Shown piece by piece: positions 1 through 11,905 of a stretch of DNA of 64,000 nucleotides. The translations under genes and the position numbers were made by a program. Origin of the DNA: Meta bourneti (taxonomy: Eukaryota; Arthropoda; Arachnida; Araneae; Tetragnathidae); NCBI GenBank assembly GCA_933210815.1, contig OW119922.1:77271130-77335129 (forward strand), in the 5' to 3' direction. A model generated the notes under the pieces. That model did not search any database. It was not told the origin of the DNA and saw only the letters and a list, made by a program, of their open reading frames with translations. Position 1 is the first letter of the stretch; each line of letters begins with the position of its first letter.

Positions 1-240
1 CACAGCCTCATGGCAAAGATGGAGAATGTGAAATGCTAAACCATTCTGGAATTGATGAATGGGATTGGCTTCAGGGTCTCTTCTTCGATTGCCTTTTAAA
101 TGTACTGTCACTGACGATGTAATCTGGTCACACTTATCTAATTTGCTTCTCTACAGGTGGTCTTGAATATTTTGTGACCTTAAGCGTGCCTTAAGACGAC
201 GGCAAACTTTGGTTTACGGACCTAGTTGAGACAAATATGT

Positions 241-311
241 GGTTGGTTGGCTGTTTTGGGGTTTTATGGCGCAAGGACCATGTTTAACCAAGCTGCGCCA
301 AACACAACAAG
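241..311 (-). mobile_element. SINE-B 3' tail fragment
   Basis: Only the tail of SINE-B is present, in reverse orientation. It carries the family hallmark TTTTATGGCGCAAGGACCAT followed by AAGCTGCGCCAAACAC. The tRNA-like head is missing. Confidence 0.7.
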
Positions 312-868
312 GGAGGAAAAAAAAGGCATATAGCAGAAGGGTAGGCGAGAGTAAAACAGAGGATAGGACAGATCACTTGGGTAACTCGGGGATGTGATGT
401 CTGTACACACCTAAATAAGATGTGCCCTGAGGGCAGGTAAATATGTGATCTGGGTAAATTGTGTAATAATACATCCATACAGCAAGTTTTTACAATGAAA
501 GAAATGATGTATACTTTCTGCAATAAAACAATTTTTTTCTGTTTTTAATGGGACATATCATTACCACCACGCCAAAGGCGCTTATCTGCAAAATTGACGT
601 TTCTTCAAAAACGCGTTCAAAGTTTTGATGCTTCGGGAAAAATCGAGTTACGACTCTAAAGTTGTTTTCTCATGAAAATAGGCATTTCCGCTAAGAATCA
701 AGATGATTCGTGGCTTTTTCATAGTATAAAACATGAAATGGTGACTCGAAAAATGCAGTTAGGTGAAAATCGCCAAAATGCAGATACGTGCCTTTGGAGT
801 GGTGGTAACTATGTGTGATGTTACGAAAGTTGTCTCTGTGCAATAGTGGTAGGGTGAGGCATTGATAT
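312..868. other. Unassigned non-coding stretch
   Basis: No recognisable gene or repeat. Short ORFs of up to 79 codons have no recognisable motif. Confidence 0.5.
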
Positions 869-1161
869 AGAATTAACATCGCACTGGAGTAACACAACGG
901 GCTATTGGCGTCGGTCCGGGATCAATCCCGAAATGAAAGATCCGAAGACTTCGTAATTTTGAACCACGGTGAGATGATGAGGACAACACCTGAACTGGCA
1001 CCCTATTTTCCAAACTTCCACACACGCGAACGTGAGGACATTCGAGGCCACGCCAGTTTTAAAATGTACCGGCATGACGGTCTTTGGTTGGATCGAGTTT
1101 CGAACTTGCACACCTTCCAGTTTCTAATCCGCTACCCTACCAGCCGGGCTACCGAGGCCCC
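869..1161 (-). mobile_element. SINE-A, near full length
   Basis: The reverse-oriented copy runs from the tail (AATTAACATCGCACTGGAG) to the tRNA-like head (GGGCTACCGAGGCCC on this strand). It contains the diagnostic block TCCGGGATCAATCCCGAA. A 102-codon ORF across it is a by-product of the repeat. Confidence 0.85.
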
Positions 1162-1877
1162 TGCCTGTATCTGTGACTTAACGTCAAATATTTCCACAAT
1201 AAAATTCGTATAACTGGGTATAGTATTTAGAATATCAAACACACTCAATAAATTGAGATGATTTAAAACATTCCTTTTGCTACGATTTTAAACTTTTAAA
1301 GACAGAATTAAAGCATTATAAAACATCAACAAAGCCCATCAATATCTTATCTCAGTTCTTATATATAAATTATAATGCATTCGCTCTCATCGCTTCTTTT
1401 TAATTTCATCAGTGAAACATTGATTCAACTATATCTTGAGGCATAAATTCTGCTCACAATTTCGATAACATTCATTACGCGTTTCTAAGTTATAAAATAA
1501 TTTTATTGCCATTTGTCGAATTATTTATTTTTGGAATGCTATTTTAATACTCTTATAAACTAAATTAATTTTAGAAACAATTCTGTATTGATGAAAATAC
1601 TCGGTTAGGAAGACAAACAGATCTTTCAAAAGGAACGATATATATAAAACTAATTAACGATCAAAAATTTCAGATGGAATGCTGCTCGTAAATTTATTTT
1701 CCCAACCCTTCTTAGTTCATACTTTGAAAAAGAGTGAATTTATGAATAATTTAGATAAATCTCCAGTTAATCATAAATTTTTTTTTTAAATATAACCAAA
1801 CTGTATCCGAGACGTAACAGCAATATATCTTTTGATAGTAGATTGTACATAGCTTATCTGGAAATAACAAGTATTCT
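1162..1877. other. AT-rich unassigned stretch
   Basis: Strongly AT-rich with no long ORF and no recognised repeat. Confidence 0.5.
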
Positions 1878-2107
1878 TTAACCCTTTGTTGGCTTATCTT
1901 CGCGATCAAAAACTGCCCTACAGTGGCAACCACAGGTGCAAAACCTGATCGAAACTGTCACCAGTTCTGGGGAAAAGAACATTTGTTTCTTCTACTTAGA
2001 TCTTCATACCCTTAATACGGCAGTTTAATCTTGACAAGATATCTCGTCCTTAACAAAATTGACCAGATCTTGGACAGGAAATCTAGTTGAAACACTTGGA
2101 GGATTAA
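1878..2107 (-). mobile_element. TTAA-MITE variant, copy 1 of a tandem pair
   Basis: Bounded by TTAA at 1878-1881 and 2104-2107. The right half matches the MITE in reverse, with a GACAAGATATCTCGTC-like palindrome and the end ACACTTGGAGGATTAA. The left half is different sequence beginning near AAAACTGCCCT (1909-1919), so this is a chimeric or nested variant. Confidence 0.65.
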
Positions 2108-2188
2108 AATACATAAAGCGAATAAATTAATGTAAACATACTCAAATAAATGAGATGAAACATCACCCTTAAAGTGATTAAGTTGTGG

Positions 2189-2407
2189 TTAATCCTCACG
2201 TCAAAACTGCCCTTTAGTGGCCAGTCTCTGGTGCAAAAATCTGTTCCAAATCGTCAACAGTTCTGGGCAAGGGACAATTTGTCTCCTACTTGGATCTTCA
2301 TTTCCTTTGGAGTAATAGGGCAGTTTTATCTCCACGAGATATCTAGTCCTTAGCAAAATTGACCAGATTTTAGACAAGACATCTCGTCGAAGCAATTGGA
2401 GGATTAA
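2189..2407 (-). mobile_element. TTAA-MITE variant, copy 2 of a tandem pair
   Basis: TTAA at 2189-2192 and 2404-2407 bound the copy. Inside, AAAACTGCCCT (2203-2213) and AGGGCAGTTTT (2317-2327) form a perfect 11-bp inverted repeat. This suggests a second small inverted-repeat element nested in the MITE. Confidence 0.65.
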
Positions 2408-2486
2408 AACACATAAAGCGAACAAATCAATGTAAACATACTCAAGTAATTGAGATGAAACATCACCCTTAAAGTGATAAAGACAT

Positions 2487-3866
2487 CACTTAAAACGTGA
2501 TTTTCTTTATCTCAAAAAAATAAAAAATATTCCTTTGGAAGGAAAAGATTATTTCTATGTACAATAACATAAAAACCCAAATGTCAAAACAATTCCAATT
2601 AAAATAAAACCACCCACTTAAATAATGATCAAAACACTGTAATAATCTCCAAAAATATTAGGAATCAGACAAATCTCCCGTAAACTGGAAGTAAGCATAT
2701 TAAAAGATAAAGCGCTAATCTTCACGAAAATATGAAAGAGAAAAACAAGTCCAACCTCAAAGCAGAACAGAGGGGTAATTTTTACCACGAGAGAATCGGT
2801 TTTAATTGGCGATCTATTTATCCATCTGGTGATACCACTCTTTCCTCTCCGTGCTCCCATCAGGGGGAGATGAGGACGAGAAGATGGAAGAGGAGAAAGA
2901 TAGAAGGAGGAGAGTGGGGTTGTTGGCACCAAAGGAAATCTATTTCTGCACTTCGGCATGCGAGCGGATTTGTAATTAGCTGAGAAATCGAGCGACAGTT
3001 CGCGAGTCGCTCGAATTAGACGCAACTGGTGGGAGGCTTGGAAAGAAGAGAGGGACCCCGATTCGAACCGATCGAGGAGGGATCCAATTTCAAGTCGCTG
3101 GCTGTCAGCTTATCCTCTCATCAACAGTTGGGAAAGCAGAGAAACTAAGTGGATTTCAGTTGGGGAGTGTTTGGAATCGGGAAAAGCAACCCGGTTCCTC
3201 AGGCCTACGGTATAGAATTCCTGGACCAGTTTTAGAATTCCGGATCCCCGACTTGAAAGCGAAAGTCTATTCCCGATCCGTTTAGCAGAGGGACCGTGAC
3301 TTAATTGTGCACGTTTGGTATGCAAATCGGGTTAGGGTTCCGTTCGCCCGACTGTTTAGGTTGAATTAGGTTAGGTGTAATAAAGAGAGAGATCAAATGT
3401 TTTGGTGTCGGCGTGAGGTGGGTAGTTGGTCTGTTTCCTGGAAGAATTTGAATCGCAATCGAGTTGGGAAGTGGAAAGGGGTTTTTAAATTAGCTTTGCG
3501 TTTTAAGAAGTCGTTTGACATGCATTGATCTTGTTAAGAGCGGGACTTGTCACTCGATTAATAGAAAAGTGACCCGACTCATGAATAAGTGCTTCATCAG
3601 GCTTTTTACGGATCCTGTTTCGTAAATAATGAGTCAACCATGGTAAGTGTAAGTGATTTTAAATTCCGTTATGGATTTAAAATCCACCCCATCACCCCTA
3701 GAAAGCATTGATTTATCATTTTTATACCTGAAAAAGTTAATTATAAATCAGAGGCTTAAGCTGCTTTTTTTACAGGAACTGCCCGGAAAGGTCTTGTATC
3801 GATTTACACTGGACTAGACAAGAGAAAATGATTTTAATTTAAGTCGGTTTTCAAAAGCCGACGGGT
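2487..3866. other. Unassigned stretch with GC-richer core
   Basis: The segment at about 2720-3350 is clearly richer in G+C and CpG than its surroundings. Short ORFs overlap on both strands there (83 codons plus, 135 codons minus at 2618-3025) without recognisable domains. It could be regulatory DNA; no gene can be supported. Confidence 0.4.
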
Positions 3867-4005
3867 TCACCCCACTCTCCAAACTTCCACATCATGCCAA
3901 CGTGAGGACATAACAGGTCACAACAGATGTAACGTACACCAGCATCAGCCACAAGTGTACAGCGGTCTTCGGTTGGATCGAGTTCTGAATCCTCAACCCT
4001 CCGTT
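3867..4005 (-). mobile_element. SINE-A fragment (head half)
   Basis: Matches the body and tRNA-proximal part of SINE-A (CCCCACTCTCCAAACTTCCA and GGTTGGATCGAG). The tail half is missing. Confidence 0.75.
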
Positions 4006-5365
4006 CCTTCACATGAGTATTTAATAATTCGCTTTAAGGAATGTATACTTGTGCTATCAGTTCTTCCTCGCTAACTTCCCCTTTCAAATAATGTATGTAG
4101 CCGACCTCTCTATCCTTCACAATCCAGACTGCAGGAGTCATAAAGTTGTGCATTCCAGTTATAAATGCATAACATACTTATGTATAATAGCTTATTTAAA
4201 ATATTTTAAAAATAAGTTATTAAATTAATTATTAATTTGCTAAACTAATCATTCACAGAAAATAAAAATTCCAATATTTGATTTGTTTTTTCTGCTCACC
4301 ATTTAACACGTATCCGTACACTCTTCAAAAGTACCACGAAGATAAAAAAACTGAATTTCGGGAAACAAAATCGAATGTTTACTTAGTGACGACAAAATAT
4401 TTGGCAAACATAAACACTTGTAATTGTGATTTCTGTGCTTTTATCAACCGGATATGTCCCGAGTGCTTATAGCGATTTACGCAAATTATTTCTGTACCTT
4501 GGTAGATAAAGGGCTGATGTCCAAATTCGCTGATTTTGAGCTGTCCACAAATATCTACACGGTATTATATTATTTATTAAAAATTACTTTCATAAAGCCG
4601 AAACAGCTTTATTCCCCAATTGTTATATCGATATGAAAAAATACTGAAAATGAGATGCGTTTAACTTTGCTTAAAAATGCTTTTTAATTTTTTACCTCTA
4701 TTTAGTATGCTATTTTATGCTATTTTGCTTTTGAATACAATTTCTTTCGATTTTTAGGATAGAAATTGTAGATTTTAATCATTATACTATCAATTCCAAG
4801 ATTTTAGTACCATGAGCTTGATTTTATTGAATCTTACTATCTCTTTGAAAATGAAAGCAAAGACACATCCATATATGAGAGGGAAAATCTCTCTGCATAT
4901 TATTCTATTATATGTTCATGTTTTCTACAATAGTATATCAAAAGTCTAGTAATTTCCTTGATTTTGATGTACAGAAGGGATAAATATACTATCCAATTTT
5001 ACATTATTTTCACTTAGCGTGTGTTTGAATACTTTTTCCCGTTACTCCCTTAAAAAATGTTTTGCTGTGATATACTTCGAAATAAAAAAGTATCAACCGC
5101 ATGTGAAATTCTAAATTTTGATATCTTGCAAAAATGTTTGGATTCAGTCCAGTAAGTAACAAGCGATATCTGAAGATTTTACCTAGAAAATCAATTATCC
5201 AACCAACCAAAACTTTGCTAAAAGTTTTGTCTGAACCAAAATCTATACGCACCACATGTATTTTGCTCAAAACACACGAGTACTTTTTATTTTCTCCAAC
5301 CAGAGATGCAATTCAAAACTACCACAAATTTCTGAACAAACGCAAGAGAAAAGAAATTAAACCAG
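4006..5365. other. AT-rich unassigned stretch
   Basis: No recognisable gene. An AT-rich segment at about 4205-4260 resembles one at about 8565-8620 (both contain AAATTAATCATTCA-like sequence), a possible low-grade repeat. Confidence 0.45.
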
Positions 5366-6430
5366 ATTAGTCACTCTCCACTATTTCCCTCCTCCGTTCA
5401 ATACCACCGTCCCAGAGGGATGGAGACCCGAAACGGCAGGAGCAGCGGAACAGCTCAACTCCATACAGGTGAGATATGAGGGCCACGCACGGAGCGCGAG
5501 TTATGGCGGCAGGAGCGACTGGTCGTACATATTGGAACCGGAGTTGCCCTAGGGCCACTTCTATTGTTCCGTTATGCAAGACAACAAAAACAAAAAAAGA
5601 AAGAGAAGAGGGCAAAAAAATCGCAGGGTCACGAATCGCAGGCCCTATTCAATCACTGATACAGATCGAAGTGGTGTTCCCCTCCCCGACTGGGGCGTGA
5701 CCCTGGAACATGTGGAATAAAATCGAACTGACAGCTCGAGGTATGTCGATTGTGGATTATATATTTCGGGATGGAGAAGCTTACTTTTTTTTGTGGCTCG
5801 TCCTTTTGCGATGCTTTGTGGTCGATTTGGGCTTATCTAAATCAACCTGCGAGGCCGCTGAGGTATGTCGAAGCCCGCACAAAAACAGCCGTTTTTGTTA
5901 TTAGTTTACTTTTCGAGTCTGTATCATTTCTCTTTGTTGACTAGTCGCTCTTTTTTTTTGTCGCTCGGGAAGAATGTTCTCGATATACATGTCGAACAAG
6001 GGGGTTGTGTTGTAATTATGAAACAGCAGGTATGTCCTGTCTTAATGCATCCCCGCATTCAGAAATAGTTTCGGGGGTGGCTCAATCTTCTGCCTCCTGG
6101 TTCCTTGTTCTAACAGCATTGATGGAACGTTGAATCAACATTTGGTTTAAGGCCTTTTCGACTGTTTTTGCTGGTGTCTGCGTGTATTTTACTTGTGTGA
6201 TTCGCGAAATTAAACTAATAATCAACATTTCTTAACACTAAAAATGTTTCGAGAAAGGCGCGACTACTTGTGCTCTCCCCTCAATTCCACCCTGTCGTAA
6301 TTTAAACCTAATAATTTGGTGCAAGTATGAAATATGCTATAATACAGGATGATTTATTCGGAACTTTAAGCGATGTTTTCCTGCTTTTATCCCACTACTC
6401 TATTGCGCAATCACTTTTTTTTCTCTTTAC
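5366..6430. other. GC-richer island with three consensus 5' splice-site-like motifs
   Basis: From 5366 to about 5720 the sequence is GC- and CpG-richer. Just downstream, strong donor-like motifs AG|GTATGT occur at 5741, 5863 and 6030. Overlapping ORFs of 60-80 codons have no recognisable domains. It could be a 5' non-coding exon region, but no transcript evidence is available. Confidence 0.3.
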
Positions 6431-6517
6431 TATATATTTTATTTGACGTTCTGTTCTGCTTGGCGCAGCTTGGCCAATTATGGCCATATTCCACAAAACC
6501 CCAAACAATCAACCAAC
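6431..6517 (+). mobile_element. SINE-B 3' fragment
   Basis: Contains TTGGCGCAGCTTGGCCAA and the terminal CAAACAATCAACCAAC, in forward orientation. The tRNA-like head is missing. Confidence 0.7.
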
Positions 6518-6619
6518 TCGAGACTTAACCCACCCCCTCCCAAAAAAAACACACATTACAATTTTCAAAAAAGGAAAACTATTTCCAGCTGACATTTTAA
6601 TATAAGACAGGTAGGTAAT

Positions 6620-6664
6620 ATGGGTTTTATGGCGCAAGATCCAAAAACGGACAAGCTGTGCCTT
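6620..6664 (-). mobile_element. SINE-B 3' end fragment
   Basis: A very short fragment starting GGGTTTTATGGCGCAAGATC, facing the fragment about 100 bp upstream. Confidence 0.6.
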
Positions 6665-9600
6665 AATATAAAGTGCCTTGTTACGTCGTGGATCTAGTGA
6701 TGTGCTAAAAACTATATAGCCAAAATACAATTGAAATAGCTATTTATTAAACATAAGAATTTACACTATTCACATAATTAATCACAGATTTGTGTCCCTT
6801 GGTTGTGGATACTATAAAAAGGGAAATAGAGATCGGCTCAAACGATCGAGGATCGCGCGCCAAAAATATGTCCGCATAGATTGAGTGTTTGAAATCTTTT
6901 CTCGTCCCTCCAATTGACCCTGAGGTATAGTTAATGAAAGAGCGGGTCGTCGTGCACCCCTTACAATCATCTAAACGGGTAGGAGATCTTCCCGATATAT
7001 AGGTCAAGATTTACGATCTGTGGTCAGTGGAAACCTACAATTGTGATGCTTGAGCCCTAGCCGCTATTAAGAATGTTATAGCCTTCTTCACAATCACACT
7101 AATATCACGAAAGATGTTGAAATCTTTCAATGTCGAAAATATAAATAGAAATGCAAGAAACGTATATCATTGGAAAGAAAATTAATCAGAAAAGTCCAAA
7201 TTGACTAATGCGGAATGATGCAAATTGTATGGAGAGTGTAAGGGAAGCCGAGAAAGCGTAAGGAACGGAGCGCGCCAACGTCCCACCGGAGCTATTACTT
7301 CGAATGCTCCACCGCCTGAACCGATGAATACTGACTTGGAGTGTCAGAACTTTGAACGATTCGTTCAGAAAAATTATATCCGATATGATTCCAGAAAGTA
7401 ATTATGCTTACTTTATTATGCTTACCGGTGATTTCAATGTTGAAGTTACTAAAAAACAACCACTTATAGGTTACATGTAATGTGAGAGTTCAATTTGAAG
7501 TACATTGCTACACCATCCTTTACACAATGTACCTTACTTCTCCTGTCATCGATCTTTGGTAAATAAAATTGCACTTAAGTTATAAACACCAGCAATTTAT
7601 TCTAAAAATTTTATCCTTCCTCCAATAACACAAAGACAGATTCACGCTTTAACCGATTGCGGTAATGTGATGTACAAAATGATGTTATTTCTAATTTCAA
7701 ACAAAATGTAGTTTTCCCCTAAATGGATTCAAATTAGATCATTCTTTCAATATCCCATTGATAAGTTATAAGTCTATTCATTAGCTATTAATTAGACAAG
7801 TTATTAATCGATCAATTGCATGATAAGTTACATGTTCACGCTTGCAATGGATATAATTAATTTTAAATATCCACATTTGGCAACACTATATGATTTATAC
7901 TTTGATAATTCTGTCCTTTGGCCTGCAATCTGTCTCCATGTTCATTCGTAATCCTGATTAATAAATTCTATTGATAATTAAGACTGATCCAACGCCAAAT
8001 ATTGAAAGATTTATAGTAGCTTACAAAATATTTGTTGCTTGTCAAATGAGGTGTACATCATTCTCAAAAGTCAAGGCAGGTTTTCAATATTATTACGCGC
8101 ATTTGCAGAGTTTATCAGATGGTGACGGAATCCATAGCAGTGATTAAGGGTTAGTGAAACAATTAACCTCCTATGGCTATCGCCATACTCGATTTTCCGG
8201 ACGATAGTCGTTTCCTCTTTATTCCATTACCACCTTCATAGAAATGGATTTCTCCAAGGTCATCTGCCTTCTCATTGGATCCGAGCATAAATATTATTTC
8301 TACATATTATTACAATATAACCTCAAATTAATTAAATTTAAATGCATAGTTGCTCCAACATTATTGGGTATGTTTACTTTACACGAGCAGACACCGCCGT
8401 ACATAATTCCTATTGGGATTTTATAAGTTTAGGTAGGTGTAGCCAAAAAAAAAGCATTGCACAATTTTGAGAGGTCAAGGTCTGTCATTGTATGATTTAT
8501 TTTAAAGTAAAAATAGAGAGGAATATTAAAAATTCGCGTAGAATACTTTTGTGATGCTAAAATAAGAGTAATTAGATTAATTAATAATTCACTAAATTAA
8601 TCATTCATTAGAAAATATGAAAGCATGAAGGTCATGAAGAAAGCATGAAAAGTGATACAGCATTAAAACGATTAAATAAGAAACGGCAATATTATTGTCG
8701 CAGAACTTTCTGAAGAGTTTGTTAAGTGAATTTCGAGGAATAAGATTTGAATATTTATCTAACGCCATTTAATTATCATAAATATTTGGAGGACACAACA
8801 TTTTCCAGGATTTCTTTACTCGAATCAATAACAAAATTTTATGCATCCCAGGATAATTTTCTGCAGTGCCCAACCCTAAAGCTCACATTCCCTTCCGGAA
8901 AACAGACTAATCTTCAACTGACAAACACAATTCCACATAAAAAAGTTTAAAAACCTTATCGTCGAATGTGGACTGAGACATCTACGATTTTCGCATCCCA
9001 AAAACGCGAGGTTACATTCGAAATGAGAGTAAATCACCGCCGTGTTTGATTATCTCATAATTTTTCTCTTTTATTCATGTGGATGATCGTGATTGTCAGG
9101 GAACTGAAGGGTGGATGCGAGGGAATCGAATCACGAGAAATAAGCAAAAAAGTAAACTTTCTCCATCTCTACCTGAGAGAAGAAACGGCGGAACATCCGA
9201 GAGATGAACCCAGATAAACAAGTGTACGTATTGCATCTCTCCGTATACAGGAATTATTAAGATATTTCTGAAATGATAAGTTTTTCATTCTTTTAGGTCA
9301 CGGTCTGACTTTTTTTCCTTCCCGTCATTTTTTGCAATTATTTTTTCGTTTTTCTTAGGGATTCATTGTGATTTGAGACTTAAGAACGAAGGATGCAAAT
9401 CTGAACTACTCATATATCATTGGTCTGTGGCTGCACGGTCGGTTTTTGCAACACGACGGCTAATTAGACCGGGACCTATGGCTTAAATTGCATACATCAT
9501 TGAAGGGATTGAAAATCTGAAATCAGTCTTGAAATGTATGGATGATTCTTCTCTTATATTAGTTCCCTTTTTTTCTGTCTTCCTATAACGTCGCTTTCAT

Positions 9601-9727
9601 AACAATTATCTTTAATAAGCTGATTCTCAAATGCTGTTTTTCCAGGGAAATAGTTTAAGTTTAAGGAATGAAACCTACCGTGATGTGGAAACACGATTTT
9701 TATGCTAATGGTTTTCAATTGGGATCT
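6665..9727. other. Unassigned stretch, about 3 kb
   Basis: Mostly AT-rich, with slightly GC-richer patches near 7210-7330 and 9000-9230. No ORF exceeds 90 codons and no repeat of the families in this window was found. Nothing supportable was seen. Confidence 0.5.
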
Positions 9728-9741
9728 ACATGTATTCCTGG

Positions 9742-10068
9742 TAATGGTAATTAATAAACGTACTGGAGAAACAAAACTGGCTATTGGTGACGGTTCGGGA
9801 TCAATCCCCAAGAGAAAGATCCGAGGACAACACCACGTAATTTTGAACCCCAGTCTAATGACGAGGTCAGAATCTGAACTGGCACCCCACTCTCCAAACT
9901 TCCACACCACGCCAACATGAGGACATTTGAAACCTAGACAGATTTAACGTGCACCAGCCCCCGTATACACGACTGCCGTTGGTTGGACCTAGTTTCGAAC
10001 TTGTAACCCTCCGATTGCTAATCCGTTACTCTTCCAACCTATTTACTCTCCTGCTACTGCGGCCCCCC
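9742..10068 (-). mobile_element. SINE-A, full length with target-site duplication
   Basis: A complete reverse copy. The flanks ACATGTATTCCTGG (9728-9741) and ACATGTATTCATGG (10069-10082) are a 14-bp target-site duplication with one mismatch, which defines the insertion exactly and is typical of LINE-driven retroposition. The tRNA-like head lies at the right (ACTGCGGCCC). An insertion-like block ATTTACTCTCCTGC interrupts the head compared with other copies. Confidence 0.92.
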
Positions 10069-10082
10069 ACATGTATTCATGG

Positions 10083-10599
10083 AGAGGTAAATGCTGAAAG
10101 CAATATTGTTTTCTAATTTCTTATAATTATTACAATTCCGCAGTTCAAATTGAATTCAAGCAACTTTCGCTCTCAATCTTCCAGCATGTCAGCATCGAAA
10201 ATATTTTTGGAAGACTGCCTAGCGTTTTGAAAACGTTCTGAATATGAAGGCATGATGGGTGATGCGTTCCAGCCACGAGCAACGTGATAACTTTCAGCTT
10301 CATACCCTACACCTGTCACAATGCTTGATGGACAAGAACAGCCTATCAATGTACAACACCCATCCCAAAATAACAATGTTTAACTCAGTTATGAAAAATG
10401 AGTAGCTTGATAAAAGTAAAGTTCCTAGTAAAATTCCTCCATGATTTACAAGACTCCGAGGAATTTAGAAGAGATAAATCTATTTGAAATAAAATGTATC
10501 TGTTTTATAGACTTTCTGAAAGTATCAGGTTAAGGAGGCATGTCGTGTCTACAAGACCTAAAAACAATAATCTTGATAAAAAGTTCTTGCATAGTCAGG
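10083..10599. other. Unassigned stretch
   Basis: No recognised repeat or coding signal. Confidence 0.5.
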
Positions 10600-10865
10600 T
10601 TCCCGCGAGTTGGCAGTCGAGTCACGTGGGTTTGAACGAGTCTATTCTTTAAATTAGGTGATAGATTGGAATGTAACCAAAGCGCTTCCACAATTTGAGT
10701 CTTCAACACGAGGATTCTGGTTACAAAAATTATTGTTTGGCGCTGAAAACCATAGCAGTGATAACGATGGGGATAGAAACCATCCATGTCTTTGGTATGG
10801 CAGTCCTTCTCCAAACGAGCTTTCACACTTATTCAAAAATCGACTGATCCAAGGTCGACTGCCTT
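10600..10865 (-). repeat. Repeat D, copy 1
   Basis: In reverse complement this aligns over about 260 bp with 40710-40980. Shared blocks include CAGTCGATTTTTGAA, GTGTGAAAGCTCGTT, TTATCACTGCTA and AGAATAGACTCGTTC. The class is unknown. Short ORFs in both copies share a few peptide blocks, but frames shift between copies and no domain is recognised. Confidence 0.7.
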
Positions 10866-10913
10866 TTTGCAGGAATCGTACTATAACGAATCACGCATAT
10901 CCCTTGCTACACA

Positions 10914-11229
10914 AGGACCGCGGTAGCCGATTGGAAGAGTAGTGGATTAACAATCGGAGGGTTACGAGTTCGTAACTCGATCTAACCAAAGACCGTCGTT
11001 TACGTGATGCCTGGTGCACGTTAAATCTGTTGTGACCTCAAATGTTCTCACGTTGGCGAGGTGTAGAAGTTTGAAGAGTAAGTTACCAGCTCAGGTGTTT
11101 ATCTCGTCATCTGACCGTGGTTCAAAGTTGCGAGGTGTTGTCCTCGGATCTTTCCTTTGGGATTCATACCGGGCCGTCACCAATAGTCCGTTGTGTTGCT
11201 CCGTGCGACGTTAATTCAACTACCTACCT
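10914..11229 (+). mobile_element. SINE-A, full length
   Basis: Complete forward copy. The tRNA-like head is GGACCGCGGTAGCC with the B-box-like GAGTTCGTAACTC. The body contains CTCACGTTGGCGAGGTGTAG and the tail is GACGTTAATTCAACTACC followed by ACCT repeats. Confidence 0.9.
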
Positions 11230-11252
11230 AAACAATTCCACTTGATTTGTAT

Positions 11253-11313
11253 TATATGCCTTTGTACTAAAATGGTATGCCTTTGTACATCAATAGCCTT
11301 TGTACCATAATGG
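11253..11313. repeat. Short tandem repeat, about 20 bp x 3
   Basis: Three imperfect units of GCCTTTGTAC plus about 10 bp follow each other directly after the SINE-A tail. Confidence 0.7.
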
Positions 11314-11382
11314 CCTTAGTCGACCAAGAGCAGAGTTGTAATTAAGTAGATTAAACGGATATCATAATCATGTCCGATGTAC

Positions 11383-11786
11383 CATCCCGTCCGATAATAC
11401 ACAGACGGAAGTAAAAAATAAAATGGTTCACTGGCAGCGGAGTTTTTTTGAAATCATCTAACAACACGATTATAATTAAGAAAAGAAATCCAGACTTTTG
11501 TACTATCTTCCGATCTGAGCTTATGGTCATCGACAAAGGACTGAATTATATAAAATCTTTAAATAATTATAACATAAGGATTCTTATTGACAGCGATAGG
11601 TTCATCCAATATTTGAAGAGCTGGAACAAGATAAGAGATAGGATTGGAACTGATATTTTAGTTAAACTTAGGCAATTGCCATAGCTCCATGAGAAATATT
11701 TACTATGGATCCTTCCTCATGTGGACCTCATAGGAAATGAAATGAAAGATAGCTTGGAGAAGGAGGGCATCTCGGTTGATAGGCTA
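11383..11786 (+). pseudogene. LINE-derived RNase H domain, decayed
   Basis: This is a relic of the RNase H domain found near the C-terminus of several non-LTR retrotransposon lineages. RNase H degrades the RNA strand of RNA:DNA hybrids during retrotransposition. The pieces in order are TDGS (about 11401-11412, first catalytic Asp), then a frameshifted stretch. Next comes the open segment 11448-11684, with RSELMVIDKGLNYIK (Glu at residue 24 from the Met) and ILIDSD (Asp at residue 48). A stop follows, and then WILPHV, then GNEMKDSLEKEG (last acidic position). Stops and at least one frame change make it non-functional. A SINE-A fragment begins 5 bp downstream. No reverse transcriptase remains beside it. 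I am fairly sure of the RNase H identity and unsure of the LINE clade. Confidence 0.75.
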
Positions 11787-11790
11787 CTAG

Positions 11791-11905
11791 TTGAATTAAC
11801 GTAGCATTGTGGCTACACAACGGGCTATTGGTGGTGGTCCGGGATCAATACCGAAGGGAAAGATGTGAGGAGATCTCGTAATTTTGAACCACGGTTAGAT
11901 GACAA
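11791..11905 (-). mobile_element. SINE-A, 5'-truncated
   Basis: Tail half only: TTGAATTAACGTAGCATTG, then GGTCCGGGATCAATACCGAA and AATTTTGAACCACGG. The head is missing. Confidence 0.8.

Larger units (their letters stand above)
1878..2486. repeat. Tandem duplication, about 300-bp unit, 2 copies
   Basis: Two similar units (about 1878-2186 and 2187-2486) each contain a MITE variant and the same flank, which starts CATAAAGCGAA at 2112 and 2412. The flank lies outside the MITE and is duplicated too, so this is segmental duplication rather than two insertions. Confidence 0.8.

Noticed and set aside
3340..3380. TTAGG-like blocks (GGTTAGGG, ATTAGGTTAGG) as interstitial telomere repeat
   Set aside because: Only two or three scattered units; within chance expectation.
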